From Actinoplanes regularis (lineage in GTDB: Bacteria > Actinomycetota > Actinomycetes > Mycobacteriales > Micromonosporaceae), in NCBI RefSeq assembly GCF_900188005.1, contig NZ_FZNR01000016.1:124001-188000 (forward strand): DNA of 64,000 bases. Reading direction: 5' to 3'. Below, piece by piece: positions 46,960-55,183 of this stretch (position 1 is the stretch's first letter; the number at the start of each line of letters is the position of its first letter). The notes under the pieces are model-generated. The model saw only the letters and a program-made list of their open reading frames with translations, was not told where the DNA came from and made no database searches. The translations under genes were made by a program, and so were the position numbers.

Positions 46960-48440
46960 CCCATGTTTTTTGTTGTCAAGTGGTGGGCTGTAAATGGGCC
47001 CAGGCGGTGGCTTCGTCGTAGAAGGTTTTGGTTTTGAGGCAGCCATGCAGGATGCCGACGAGGCGGTTGCTGAGTTGGCGCAGGGCGGCCTGGTGACCGG
47101 CGCCGCGTTCGCGGAGTGCCTGATAGTAGGCGCGGGCGCCGGGTGAGCCGCGCATGGCGCAGAAGGCCCATTGGTGGACCGCGTCGGCGAGACGTCGGTT
47201 GCGGGCGTAGCGGGCCAGTACGACCCGGCGACGGCCGGAGGCCCTGGTGATCGGTGAGGTGCCGGCGTAGTTGCGGCGTGCTTTCGCATCGGTGTAGCGA
47301 TGCGGGTCGTCGCCGAACTCGCCGAGGATCCGGGCGCCGAGCACCGGCCCGAGGCCGGGCAGGCTCAGGTAGCGCTCAGCGTCCCGGTGTCGGCCAAAAT
47401 GGTCGGCCATCACCTGCCCGAGTTCAGAGATCTCGATGTTCAGGCTGTTGATCAGCTGGACCTGGCTGGACACGATCGCGGCGTAGGCGACCTGGACGGG
47501 CCGCGGCTGACGCAGCTGTTCCGCCTTCAAGATCTGCTGGATCCGGGTGGCTTTACCTTCGAGGTCACGCCGGCCGGCCCGGCGCAGCACGGCAACGATC
47601 GTCAACCGGGCCAGCCGGGCAGCCTGATCCGGGTCCGGAGCCCGGTCCAAGAGTTCAAGGGCATCACTGGCGGCCAGGTCGTCGAACGCCTGCAACGCGG
47701 CGGGGAAGAACTCCCGCAGCGTGCTGCGCAACCGGAGCACCTGGCGGGTGCGGTCCCAGACCAGGCTCTGATGCGCGCGGGCCAGCAGTTTCACCGACTC
47801 CGCCAGTGGGCTGTCCCCAGCGACCTGCCGATGATGCGCATGATCCAAACGGGCCATCTCCGCCAGTACGTGTGCATCGCCCTGATCGGACTTCGCGCCC
47901 GAGGTCGAGTGCCGTTCCCGATACCGGGCCACCGACATCGGGTTGATCGCATATACCCGGTAGCTGGCCGCGAGCAGCGCTTGCACCCACATGCCCCGAT
48001 CGGTCTCGATACCGATCCCCACCTGCCCGGACGCCTGCGCCGGATCGAGCTCGGCCCCGCAGTCTGGCGTGTGTTCCGCGATCAGCGCGTGCAGCCTGGT
48101 GATGCCATCGAGGCCTTCGGGCAGCCGGGCCCGGGCAAGCCGACTCCCGCACTCGTCGACCAACTCGACGTCATGGTGGCCCTCGGCCCAGTCGTCACCG
48201 ATCCAGATCATCTCGCACCCCCGTTCCGACAACCTGCCTGGTAGCAGCCGGAGGAGACGCCAGCGATCTAATAGTCAAGTGCTCACCACGCGGGGCACGT
48301 CATCTCATCAGCTGTCCCGCCTCCTCACGACCAACGGGCGCACGGTCTGCCGCGAGACCTCAACAGGGTCGGAAGAGTGGAGTGCTGACCCGTCGGCCGC
48401 TACCGGAGCCATCCTGCACCCGCAGGCTGACAAAACCTAT
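46960..48440 (-). mobile_element. IS110-family insertion sequence (ends approximate)
   Basis: An intact IS110-type transposase gene with about 200 bp of non-coding DNA on its 5' side. No inverted repeats are seen, as expected for IS110. The 8-mer gtcaagtg occurs at 46975-46982 and at 48274-48281 in the same orientation, 1299 bp apart, and could mark the ends. The 5' non-coding part is where IS110 elements encode their bridge RNA. Confidence 0.55.
46976..48211 (-). CDS. IS110-family transposase, 411 aa
   Basis: The N-terminal DEDD RuvC-like domain has 'WIGDDWAEGHHDVELVD' (first Asp), 'GIETDRGMWVQALLAA' (Glu) and 'SDQGDAHVLAEMAR' (Asp pair). The C-terminal Transposase_20 domain has 'LSLPGLGPVLGARILGEFGD' and 'YAGTSPITRASG', including the serine used in IS110 recombination. 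All catalytic residues seem present, so it may be active. ATG 48211 is chosen; a TTG seven codons upstream is also in frame. Confidence 0.93.
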   Translation of the reverse strand: MIWIGDDWAEGHHDVELVDECGSRLARARLPEGLDGITRLHALIAEHTPDCGAELDPAQASGQVGIGIETDRGMWVQALLAASYRVYAINPMSVARYRERHSTSGAKSDQGDAHVLAEMARLDHAHHRQVAGDSPLAESVKLLARAHQSLVWDRTRQVLRLRSTLREFFPAALQAFDDLAASDALELLDRAPDPDQAARLARLTIVAVLRRAGRRDLEGKATRIQQILKAEQLRQPRPVQVAYAAIVSSQVQLINSLNIEISELGQVMADHFGRHRDAERYLSLPGLGPVLGARILGEFGDDPHRYTDAKARRNYAGTSPITRASGRRRVVLARYARNRRLADAVHQWAFCAMRGSPGARAYYQALRERGAGHQAALRQLSNRLVGILHGCLKTKTFYDEATAWAHLQPTT

Positions 48441-48456
48441 TAGATGAGGTGCAATT

Positions 48457-49293
48457 CTATTTCATCACCGAATCACTTTTTGAGGCGAGTTCATCCGGGC
48501 GGGTTCTTTCTCGTGCACTCGTCGCTCCAGCCGCAGAGAACATCAGCCCTACGAAGGTGACCAGTACAGCGACTACCGTGAGATACAGATTTTGGACGGT
48601 TGGAGACATTAGGAAGCCAGGGGAATAGGTGCTGACCTCCCCAGCAGCGATGGCACCGGCAACCGATGCTCCCATCACCAGAATGGGCGCAACGGTGCCG
48701 GAGCGGGTGCTGTGCACGGCCATCACACGCTGGGCGCGAGTGCTGAGTGAAATTGAAAGTACGGAGGCAGCTGCGGCCGTGAGCCATACGCCCAGCACCG
48801 GCACGTGTGGTACGCAGGCACCTCCCCCCGCAACTGCCCGCAGCGCCACGGTGTCGGAGGCTCCCTGTGCGACGAAGTAGATAACCATGCTGGGGAAGAT
48901 CACGACCGCCATGAACCGAGCGATCTTCACCGTGGATGCGTCAATGTTGGCGCTCCGCATGATGAGATAGAGGCCTTGGAGCAGTGAGATGACGGCCAAC
49001 CCGAATACCAGACCGTCGATCACCTCCAGGGTTGCAGCTCGTGGACGAGCCTGCTCGTCAGTGTCACCGGCAAGCACCGAATAGATCAGTGTGGCAAGGA
49101 CAAGAGCGATGAAAGAACTGAACAGGGCAAGGGTCGCACGTCCGTCACCACTACTACGGGCAGCGCGTTCGGCAGCCTGTGTGGGCGTCATTAGAAGAAC
49201 GAGTGCCGTGAAGGCGAAACCGGCCAGAACGCCGGTCATCTGTCCGTAATTCTCGGCGATTACTGCTAGATCAAAAAGGAAGGAGCACTCCAT
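48457..49293 (-). CDS. polytopic membrane protein, about seven TM segments, 278 aa
   Basis: Not recognised beyond membrane topology. The first span begins right after 'SFLFDLAVIAENYGQMTGVL', and others follow to residue about 255. The C-terminus is short and charged ('RERTRPDELASKSDSVMK'). ATG 49293 is preferred since the opening 'MECSFLFDL' leads straight into the first helix; an in-frame start 19 codons upstream is possible. GC content is lower than in the flanking chromosome, in keeping with an acquired gene. Confidence 0.6.
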   Translation of the reverse strand: MECSFLFDLAVIAENYGQMTGVLAGFAFTALVLLMTPTQAAERAARSSGDGRATLALFSSFIALVLATLIYSVLAGDTDEQARPRAATLEVIDGLVFGLAVISLLQGLYLIMRSANIDASTVKIARFMAVVIFPSMVIYFVAQGASDTVALRAVAGGGACVPHVPVLGVWLTAAAASVLSISLSTRAQRVMAVHSTRSGTVAPILVMGASVAGAIAAGEVSTYSPGFLMSPTVQNLYLTVVAVLVTFVGLMFSAAGATSARERTRPDELASKSDSVMK

Positions 49294-49591
49294 CGGGATA
49301 GCCTGAACCCTGGGAACGCTCGGCTCAATGGTCGGCGACGATAATTGCACATGCCGTAAGGCCTTAAGCTTCTCGAAATGATCACCTTTAAGGGTCGTTA
49401 CGTTCAGCTTTTACATATCGACAGTCGGTCACCGAAGTTGGCGATGGTTCTACCAACTCTCATCAGATCTGTGCACCCGATCTTGGCCTTTCAACTACGC
49501 GTGCTGCCAGTCGTGGTGCTACCCGGACCATCTCGACTTGCGCCAGCGTCTCGTTCTCGCGGCAGCACATCACCGCGTAGGCTGCAGCGCC

Positions 49592-50077
49592 GTGAACGCC
49601 ACTGTCGTTGTCTCGATCGCCGGACTCATCGCTACCACCACCGTCGGGGTCCTCTCCCCAGTCCTGCAGGGCCGATTCGCCGCGCGGAACGCGGCCCAGG
49701 CCAGGCGCTACGACCAGCAACTGAGCGTCTATGCCGACGCGATGCAGTTCACGTACGCGCGCAAGCAGCAGATGGCACGGTCAGGCGATCCGGACGATCC
49801 GTACGAGGCGAACCGAGTGAGCCCGGATTGGACTACAGCAGCAACAATCGGCGGTCGGCTCCACCTGCTCGGCACGGCCGACCTCATCAGGAAGTGGGAT
49901 GCGTTCCAAGATGCGGACTCGGCGCTACGCTGGCACGCGCTCGAGGAATCCCCACTCGACGAGCATGGCCAGCCGAACGTGGCACCCGACGATCCATACT
50001 TGGTCACATTCAACACCGCGCTCGAAAATCTGATTGTCGCGCTACGAAGGGCCGCCGGCGTGGAGAACGCTGCCTGA
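49592..50077 (+). CDS. hypothetical protein with N-terminal TM anchor, 161 aa
   Basis: One N-terminal TM helix ('VVSIAGLIATTTVGVLSPVL') is followed by a charged alpha-helical cytosolic part ('GRFAARNAAQARRYDQQLSV', 'ADLIRKWDAFQDADSALRW'). No family recognised. GTG 49592 sits about ten bases after a -10-like 'taggct', so the transcript may be leaderless. It lies in the island beside a divergently oriented membrane protein gene. Confidence 0.6.
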   Translation: MNATVVVSIAGLIATTTVGVLSPVLQGRFAARNAAQARRYDQQLSVYADAMQFTYARKQQMARSGDPDDPYEANRVSPDWTTAATIGGRLHLLGTADLIRKWDAFQDADSALRWHALEESPLDEHGQPNVAPDDPYLVTFNTALENLIVALRRAAGVENAA

Positions 50078-50280
50078 TGCCGCGCGCCGATGGTGATGAT
50101 CGACCGGGTGGGAGTGGCGGCGCTGCGGCGGCTGAGTGGTGAATCGGTCAGGATGCGCGGCGGCGTACGGCCGGTAGCGCCACGATTGGGCCCTGAACTG
50201 TGGGTATGCGGTTCTTATTCTGCTTACTATTGTCCACCATAGTTAGCAGTGCGCGAACCGCACCCTCGGCGGACTGTTGA

Positions 50281-50490
50281 TCAAGGGTTGGCTCCAGAAC
50301 CGGCCCTTCGTCGTCTCGGCTGGTCGGGATGCGAAACCTGGGAATGACACTGTGGTTTGACGTGATCAGTCCACCACTCGGTGATCAGCGCCGTGAGCGT
50401 CATGACCGCCTGCTCACGATCCTCGGGGCTCAGCGGCGCGGTGCATGGCGGGCGGACGCCGATTCGACCTGGCGGCGTTGTGCTGCTCAC
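50281..50490 (-). CDS. small hypothetical protein, 69 aa
   Basis: A short soluble protein with the core 'PLSPEDREQAVMTLTALITE' followed by 'WWTDHV' and a basic tail. This resembles small uncharacterised proteins often seen in actinomycete mobile elements, from memory and without a family name. GTG 50490 has no strong ribosome-binding site. Confidence 0.45.
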   Translation of the reverse strand: MSSTTPPGRIGVRPPCTAPLSPEDREQAVMTLTALITEWWTDHVKPQCHSQVSHPDQPRRRRAGSGANP

Positions 50491-50640
50491 TGGCGTCGGA
50501 TCGGTTGTTCATCCGTCATAGGCGGTCCGCGGTACGGAGTCGGGCTGTCTGTTGGGCGTCTCGTTCATCTCGTACCTCCCTTGGTTTCGGAAACAAAGCG
50601 GCTCACCGCGCAGGGCGCTCGGCGAGCCGACGGCATCAGG

Positions 50641-50679
50641 AAGGTCCCGCCGGAGACGGGGGACCTCCGGCGGGACCTT
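50641..50679 (-). terminator. strong terminator hairpin
   Basis: A perfect 15-bp stem (aaggtcccgccggag / ctccggcgggacctt) with a 9-nt loop, 32 bp beyond the stop of the minus-strand secreted-protein gene. Confidence 0.88.
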
Positions 50680-50710
50680 CGTCCGTGGGAAAGCTCCTTC
50701 GGTGTGCCGG

Positions 50711-51568
50711 CTATCCGGACACGACGGAGCGGCGTTGAGTCACGGTGACGTTAGCGGTGGTGGCGGTCGTGATCGCAGGTTCGGTTCCGGAGAATCCTCC
50801 GCCGCTCCAGGAGATGTCCCATGTCGCGACCGCGCGGACGGTGTAGCCGCCTTCGTCGGAGGGGTCCTTGTAGGTGTGCCCGCAGTCCGGCGACTCGGTG
50901 TCCATGCCAGCTGACGGGCTCCAGGGAGTGCCTGGGCCTTCGCACACCTTGGTGGAAGTGCCGTCGCCTGCGTTCCAGGTGATCTTCTTGGGTACGGCTC
51001 GGGCAGTGATGGTCAGTCCGCCTGCCGAAGCGGACGCCGTCTGGGTCTGCCACCAGCCAGGTTGCACCCACCACCACACAGGAACCCAGACGACCTGCTT
51101 GACGGTGAACTTGGGATTGGACGCGATGACGGGCCTGGGGATCTCCAGACTGTCGACGGCACGTTGGGTGAGGACGCCGAGCGCGACGGGTGGCGCGTCG
51201 AGTATCACAGTGCTCACGCTGAGCACCTCGTCGGTCGTGGGATTAATGCACGTCCTTATCCACTCGTTGGCGGGTAGGAACCCTCCGGAGTCCTTGCCGT
51301 AGTAGCAGCCATCGCTGCCAAGCCAGCCGAAGGAGTTGTAGCACTCCACGGCCTGGCCGCCGATGGTGCAGGAGATGCTGCCACCGCCACCTCCGTGACT
51401 GCTGCCGCCGCCGGTGTAGCCGACCTCGACTGTGCACCGGGGATTGCCTGGTGACGTAGAACAGTCGACCCCTCCCCAGCCATCATCGGCGCGGCTCACG
51501 CTTGGCGTGGCGGCGACCAGCACCACGACCGCCAGCACCGGGAGAAGAAGACGCTTCAGGGCCTGCAT
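50711..51568 (-). CDS. secreted protein with PKD-like segment, 285 aa
   Basis: A Sec signal peptide ('LLLPVLAVVVLVAATPSVSR') is followed by a Gly/Ser-rich, cysteine-containing region ('GVDCSTSPGNPRCTVEVGY'). A beta-rich part near the end ('KKITWNAGDGTSTKVCEGPG', 'CGHTYKDPSDEGGYTVRAVA') looks like a PKD/immunoglobulin-type domain. Similar secreted proteins occur, as I recall, near Tad pilus loci of actinomycetes, and a Tad locus starts 3 kb away. ATG 51568 has ribosome-binding site 'acggggggtggggtc' and overlaps the preceding lipoprotein gene by 13 bp. Confidence 0.75.
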   Translation of the reverse strand: MQALKRLLLPVLAVVVLVAATPSVSRADDGWGGVDCSTSPGNPRCTVEVGYTGGGSSHGGGGGSISCTIGGQAVECYNSFGWLGSDGCYYGKDSGGFLPANEWIRTCINPTTDEVLSVSTVILDAPPVALGVLTQRAVDSLEIPRPVIASNPKFTVKQVVWVPVWWWVQPGWWQTQTASASAGGLTITARAVPKKITWNAGDGTSTKVCEGPGTPWSPSAGMDTESPDCGHTYKDPSDEGGYTVRAVATWDISWSGGGFSGTEPAITTATTANVTVTQRRSVVSG

Positions 51569-52152
51569 GACCCCACCCCCCGTACGGCTAGAGCGGTTAC
51601 CTTCCACGCGCCGTTGGTGAACTTGAGGTCCGCTAGTGCTAGCCGGAATCCGCCTTTTTCCGATGACACTGGATCGCCGTTCGCCTTGTAGAGCGCGGTC
51701 TTGCGGGTGTCCATGCAGTCCTCGATCACAGCCTGGGTGGGAGCCTTCGCCGGGCTAACCGACGTCACCTTGGCGTGACTGATGGTGTCGCCCCGCGTGA
51801 CGACTCCCTGCTTCTTCCGCTTGGTCAGCGCCGTCGTGAACAGGTCGAGCGCCGTTCCGGTGGTGTACTTGCGGAGGTCCGGGTAGTCGGGATCGCTGGT
51901 CCGGCTGGCGGCGGCGAAGGCGTCCTGCATACCCAAATAGGCTGCGAGCGCCTGCTGCTTGGCATCCGCGGGTGTCACCGGCGCCGCGGACGACACCGAT
52001 GGCGGGCTCGAAGGGACCGGGGCTGGCGCGGAGACACCAGTGGTTGGCATCTGGACCGGTGACGGATCGCTATCCGTGCATGCCGCCAGCGGGATCAGCG
52101 CCATTGCCAGCACGGCTGCCAGTGTCGATCGTGGATTGTTCGTGCGTCTCAT
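51556..52152 (-). CDS. lipoprotein, 198 aa
   Basis: A lipoprotein signal peptide with lipobox 'LAAC' (Cys 25), a Ser/Pro/Ala linker to about residue 60, then an NTF2/ARO-like small domain ('QALAAYLGMQDAFAAASRTS', 'VIEDCMDTRKTALYKANG', 'WKVTALAVRGVGSC'). Such proteins sit on the outer membrane face and are often co-encoded with the secreted protein that follows. Its stop overlaps the next gene's start, so the two are co-translated. Confidence 0.8.
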   Translation of the reverse strand: MRRTNNPRSTLAAVLAMALIPLAACTDSDPSPVQMPTTGVSAPAPVPSSPPSVSSAAPVTPADAKQQALAAYLGMQDAFAAASRTSDPDYPDLRKYTTGTALDLFTTALTKRKKQGVVTRGDTISHAKVTSVSPAKAPTQAVIEDCMDTRKTALYKANGDPVSSEKGGFRLALADLKFTNGAWKVTALAVRGVGSCRP

Positions 52153-52214
52153 GTCTGCCCTCCAACGCGAGAGGCCCCGAGCGCTCCTTCCTACCCGAGA
52201 TCCCTGCGGGTGTG

Positions 52215-52685
52215 CTACTGACGTTTGTGCACGTACAGATTGTCGGTGGCCTCAGTCTGGATCGCCTGGTGCGGGCCTGTGCACGGAACAAGCTCCGTCA
52301 CGTTCCTCTTGCGGTAGGTCAGGTGCGTGTAGACAGCGACGATCGCCTCGTAGGTAGCCAACTGCTCACGGCCTTTGTCGCCGAGGCTGTACATCTTGAT
52401 CGACCGCCGACCCGATTGAACACTGTCGATCATAACTAGCTCGGCACGCGTCAGGCGATACAGGCTTCTCGTTAGCGCGTTGTCGTCGACGTGCTCGCCA
52501 ACGTGCACCTCCAGCTTTTTGTGCAGCGCGCGGAACCTGCACGGCATCTCAGCGAGGGCCGCCAAGATCGGCGGATCCCAGCGAAAACGAAACAAGTCTG
52601 CAATACGCAGTAGCTGCTCGATGTCAATTTTGAAGGCCCCCAACTCGTCATCCTGCCGTACCGGGACGGTGGGTTGATGCGCCAT
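52215..52685 (-). CDS. HxlR-like winged-helix protein, 156 aa
   Basis: A winged-helix domain of the HxlR type: 'LFRFRWDPPILAALAEMPCR' followed by 'FRALHKKLEV', then the recognition region 'NALTRSLYRLTRAELVMIDS' and the wing 'SIKMYSLGDKGREQLATYEA'. It aligns block by block with the N-terminus of the methyltransferase fusion encoded divergently at 53196, so the two genes share a domain. ATG 52685. Composition and codon use are less GC-biased than the chromosome, suggesting acquisition. Confidence 0.75.
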   Translation of the reverse strand: MAHQPTVPVRQDDELGAFKIDIEQLLRIADLFRFRWDPPILAALAEMPCRFRALHKKLEVHVGEHVDDNALTRSLYRLTRAELVMIDSVQSGRRSIKMYSLGDKGREQLATYEAIVAVYTHLTYRKRNVTELVPCTGPHQAIQTEATDNLYVHKRQ

Positions 52686-53195
52686 GCAAACGAATGCTCC
52701 ACCCGCCCGAAGCGCGACTCTGGCGATCTTGAAACGGCGCGCACCGTCTGGTCTACCGCATAGCGCGGAGCTGGCGCTACGGCGCCTAAGACGCGCTTAC
52801 TCCAATGCGCTCCTAGAAACGCGCCGTTCTAGCGAGGTGTTTACTTCGGCAGTCATCGATACGGAACGCGATGTTACTGTCAGTAACAACTGGGCGCCGA
52901 CATCAAGCCCCCCGCTCGTCCTCGAATTCCCTGATCAAGATCGACCCAGATGAACCTTGGCGTAGCTTTGTAGCGCTGAGTAGCCCAGCGCTAGAGCCTC
53001 TTTACCTGTGCGACTCCTGTGGAGGCGAAGCTCGACATGAGCCAAGCCAAAGGTCGTCGTTCGCGGAGGTCGAGGGGGCCTCTTGAGACTGACACATCCA
53101 CTGCCGGCGATGTAACATGATCGCTAAGTGATGGACGGTGTCGGCGCTGGCTAAGTACGAGCCACGGGCAGTGCAGGACGCACGCGGGATAGGGA
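52686..53195. other. divergent intergenic region, 510 bp, regulatory only
   Basis: No convincing gene between the two winged-helix genes. The only strong feature is a 17-bp perfect palindrome (52872-52888). A plus-strand frame at 52684-52953 lacks codon bias and a ribosome-binding site. Confidence 0.5.
52872..52888. promoter_or_regulatory. 17-bp perfect palindrome, candidate operator
   Basis: TGTTACTG-T-CAGTAACA is a perfect dyad around one central base, between two divergent winged-helix genes. It is 187 bp from one start and about 308 bp from the other. It is a likely binding site for one of the two regulators. Confidence 0.55.
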
Positions 53196-54356
53196 ATGTT
53201 CGTGACACTTGATCTTCAGAGCCTATTCAAGGAAACACTCACCCGCGTTTGGCATGTGCCGATTCTAAAAGTCTTAGGCTCCGGGCCGGCTCGGTACGCC
53301 GACATTCGCGATGGCTTAGTGAAGCTAAGGGAATCTTCACCCGGTGACGGCACGATAAGCACGGAGTTGCGCATACTCCGATCGAAAGGACTCGTCGAAC
53401 AGCTGTCACAGCCGAATACAACGAAGAAGCTTTGGGCGCTTACCGACTTAGGCAAGACCGTTCTACGTTTGATCGATGAAGTCGACAGCCTCACTAATCC
53501 TGAAAACTTTCAGGTGAAAGAACGGCGGATTGAAATGCCGATAAGTGATTCGCAGGAGCGCGCCGCTGCGATTGATCCAACTGTGCCGCATCCCGCGCGA
53601 CGTTACGACTATCTGCTCGGCGGAAAGGATAACTTCGCCGCCGACCGGGAGTCGGCACACGAGATCGAGGCCGTGATGCCGACTGTTAGGCTTGCCGCTC
53701 GAGAAAATCGGGGCTTTCTTCAGCGCGCTGTCAAGTACCTGGCCGGCGAAGGTGTCAGCCAATTCCTAGACATTGGAAGCGGTATACCGACCTCACCAAA
53801 TACTCATGAGATTGCGCAAGCAATCGACCCCGCAGCGCAGGTGGTGTATGTCGATAACGATCCGCTTGTACTTACCCATGCCCGTGCGCTACTCACCAGC
53901 ACTCCTGAGGGGAAGACTGCCTACATCAACGCCGATCTGCGCGACCCAGAAGGCATCCTAAACGACGATCAGCTTCGCAGCACAATTGACCTGTCTAAAC
54001 CTATTGGGATAATCTTGGTTGCAGTCCTTCACTTCATTCGCGACGACGAGGACCCGAAGGGAATTATTACCAGAATCATCGGCTCTCTAGCGCCCGGAAG
54101 CTGGGTAGTTATTTCACATGTCACTTTCGATCACATGCCTTCCGCAGCTCTTTCGGGATTAGAGAAGCCAAACCGCGATGGGCGCTTCCGTGCTCGCTCA
54201 CGTGACGAACTAGCGGATTTTATGACCGGCCTGGACTTAATGGATCCCGGCATTCAATCAATCGCACACTGGTGGGCTGATGAAGCGCCTCAGCCGCGAC
54301 CGACCGTCGAGGATGTGGCCATCTATGGAGCCATCGGGCGCGTAAAAGCATCCTGA
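53196..54356 (+). CDS. winged-helix - DUF574 SAM-methyltransferase fusion, 386 aa
   Basis: Residues 1-100 form an HxlR-like winged helix ('TRVWHVPILKVLGSGPARYA', 'ISTELRILRSKGLVEQL', 'KKLWALTDLGKTVL'). Residues about 118-385 match the actinobacterial DUF574/Methyltransf_19 family, with 'PHPARRYDYLLGGKDNFAAD', the SAM motif 'FLDIGSGIPTSPNTHE' and 'VVYVDNDPLVLTHARALL'. The family normally stands alone at about 270 residues; the fusion is unusual. ATG 53196 is the first start, but GTG 53202 fits the ribosome-binding site 'aggga' better. Codon use is markedly less GC-biased than in the neighbours. Substrate unknown. Confidence 0.85.
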   Translation: MFVTLDLQSLFKETLTRVWHVPILKVLGSGPARYADIRDGLVKLRESSPGDGTISTELRILRSKGLVEQLSQPNTTKKLWALTDLGKTVLRLIDEVDSLTNPENFQVKERRIEMPISDSQERAAAIDPTVPHPARRYDYLLGGKDNFAADRESAHEIEAVMPTVRLAARENRGFLQRAVKYLAGEGVSQFLDIGSGIPTSPNTHEIAQAIDPAAQVVYVDNDPLVLTHARALLTSTPEGKTAYINADLRDPEGILNDDQLRSTIDLSKPIGIILVAVLHFIRDDEDPKGIITRIIGSLAPGSWVVISHVTFDHMPSAALSGLEKPNRDGRFRARSRDELADFMTGLDLMDPGIQSIAHWWADEAPQPRPTVEDVAIYGAIGRVKAS

Positions 54357-54431
54357 CGCGTCACTTATATAAATGGCTGGCCCCGCCTTGGGCTCCCTAT
54401 GATGTTGGAATTTCTCTAATGAACTTACATC

Positions 54432-54456
54432 GTGTACGTAGATGACCTACGTACAC
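54432..54456. promoter_or_regulatory. perfect inverted repeat upstream of the Tad operon
   Basis: GTGTACGTAG-atgac-CTACGTACAC has 10-bp arms and a 5-nt spacer, about 75 bp after the methyltransferase stop and about 73 bp before the SAF gene start. A second small dyad (cgtcct-ccggt-aggacg) follows near 54479-54495. It could be an operator for the pilus operon or a terminator for the preceding gene; there is no T-tract. Confidence 0.55.
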
Positions 54457-54528
54457 GGTTGTCCGTAGCGAACCTACTTCGTCCTCCGGTAGGACGGAGA
54501 TTCGCGTTTCGCTACGGGGGTGAGATCC

Positions 54529-55182
54529 ATGACTGTGGTCGTTGAGTCTCAGCTGGCCACGCCGGCCCGGCCGAGTCCCAGTCCGGCGATACAGCCGAAG
54601 CGGCGCTGGTCCTTGCTGATCGGTGGGCTGCTTTCGGTATTGCTGTGCGCGGGCCTCTTCGCGATGGTCCAGCTCAGCGGTGACGCCCGGGTTCAGGTAC
54701 TGGCGGTCGCCCGCTCGGTGGCTGCCGGGCAGCCGTTGTCCGCCGCGGATTTGAAGGCCGTCCGCGTCGTGCCCGACCCCAGTGTGCCACTGGTCAAGGC
54801 CGTGCAGGTGGATCAGGTGATCGGCCGAAGCCCGGCAGTTCCCCTGGCACCCGACACGCTGCTGACGGAGTCGCAGCTCGGCCCGGTTGCCTGGCCTGCC
54901 GCCAGAGAAGCGGTTGTTGCGGCGGTGTTCAAGCCGGGCGGTGTCCCAGCAGGTTTGGCACCCGGCAGCCACGCGCTGGTGGTGGCCGTCGCCAAGAGCG
55001 ACGTCACGGGAGCCACCGATTCGACATTGGCATCAGCGCCTGTCGCTGCAACGGTGGTCGACATCGCTGCAGGTGCCGATGGCACCGGAACCACCGTCGT
55101 TTCGCTGCTGCTCACACGCGCCGATGCGGCGAAGCTGGCCAGGGCGGGCGCGGACTTGTCTCTCATCCTGGTAGCGGGCTGA
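54529..55182 (+). CDS. SAF-domain (CpaB/RcpC-like) pilus protein, 217 aa
   Basis: One TM helix (residues about 30-52) is followed by a SAF domain ('VLAVARSVAAGQPLSAADLK', 'VRVVPDPSVPLV', 'VIGRSPAVPLAPDTLLTESQ') and a short C-terminal beta domain. CpaB/RcpC proteins support the outer part of Tad pilus machines; in Gram-positives the role is less clear. ATG 54529 follows 'ctacgggggtgagatcc'. First gene of the Tad-like operon. Confidence 0.88.
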   Translation: MTVVVESQLATPARPSPSPAIQPKRRWSLLIGGLLSVLLCAGLFAMVQLSGDARVQVLAVARSVAAGQPLSAADLKAVRVVPDPSVPLVKAVQVDQVIGRSPAVPLAPDTLLTESQLGPVAWPAAREAVVAAVFKPGGVPAGLAPGSHALVVAVAKSDVTGATDSTLASAPVAATVVDIAAGADGTGTTVVSLLLTRADAAKLARAGADLSLILVAG

Positions 55183-55183
55183 G

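Noticed and set aside
52684..52953. 89-codon plus-strand frame between the two winged-helix genes
   Set aside because: It lacks a ribosome-binding site and codon bias, and it runs across the palindrome, which is better explained as regulatory DNA.
54397..54972. 191-codon minus-strand frame over the SAF gene start
   Set aside because: It is antisense to the SAF protein and covers the operon leader and inverted repeat. No motif.
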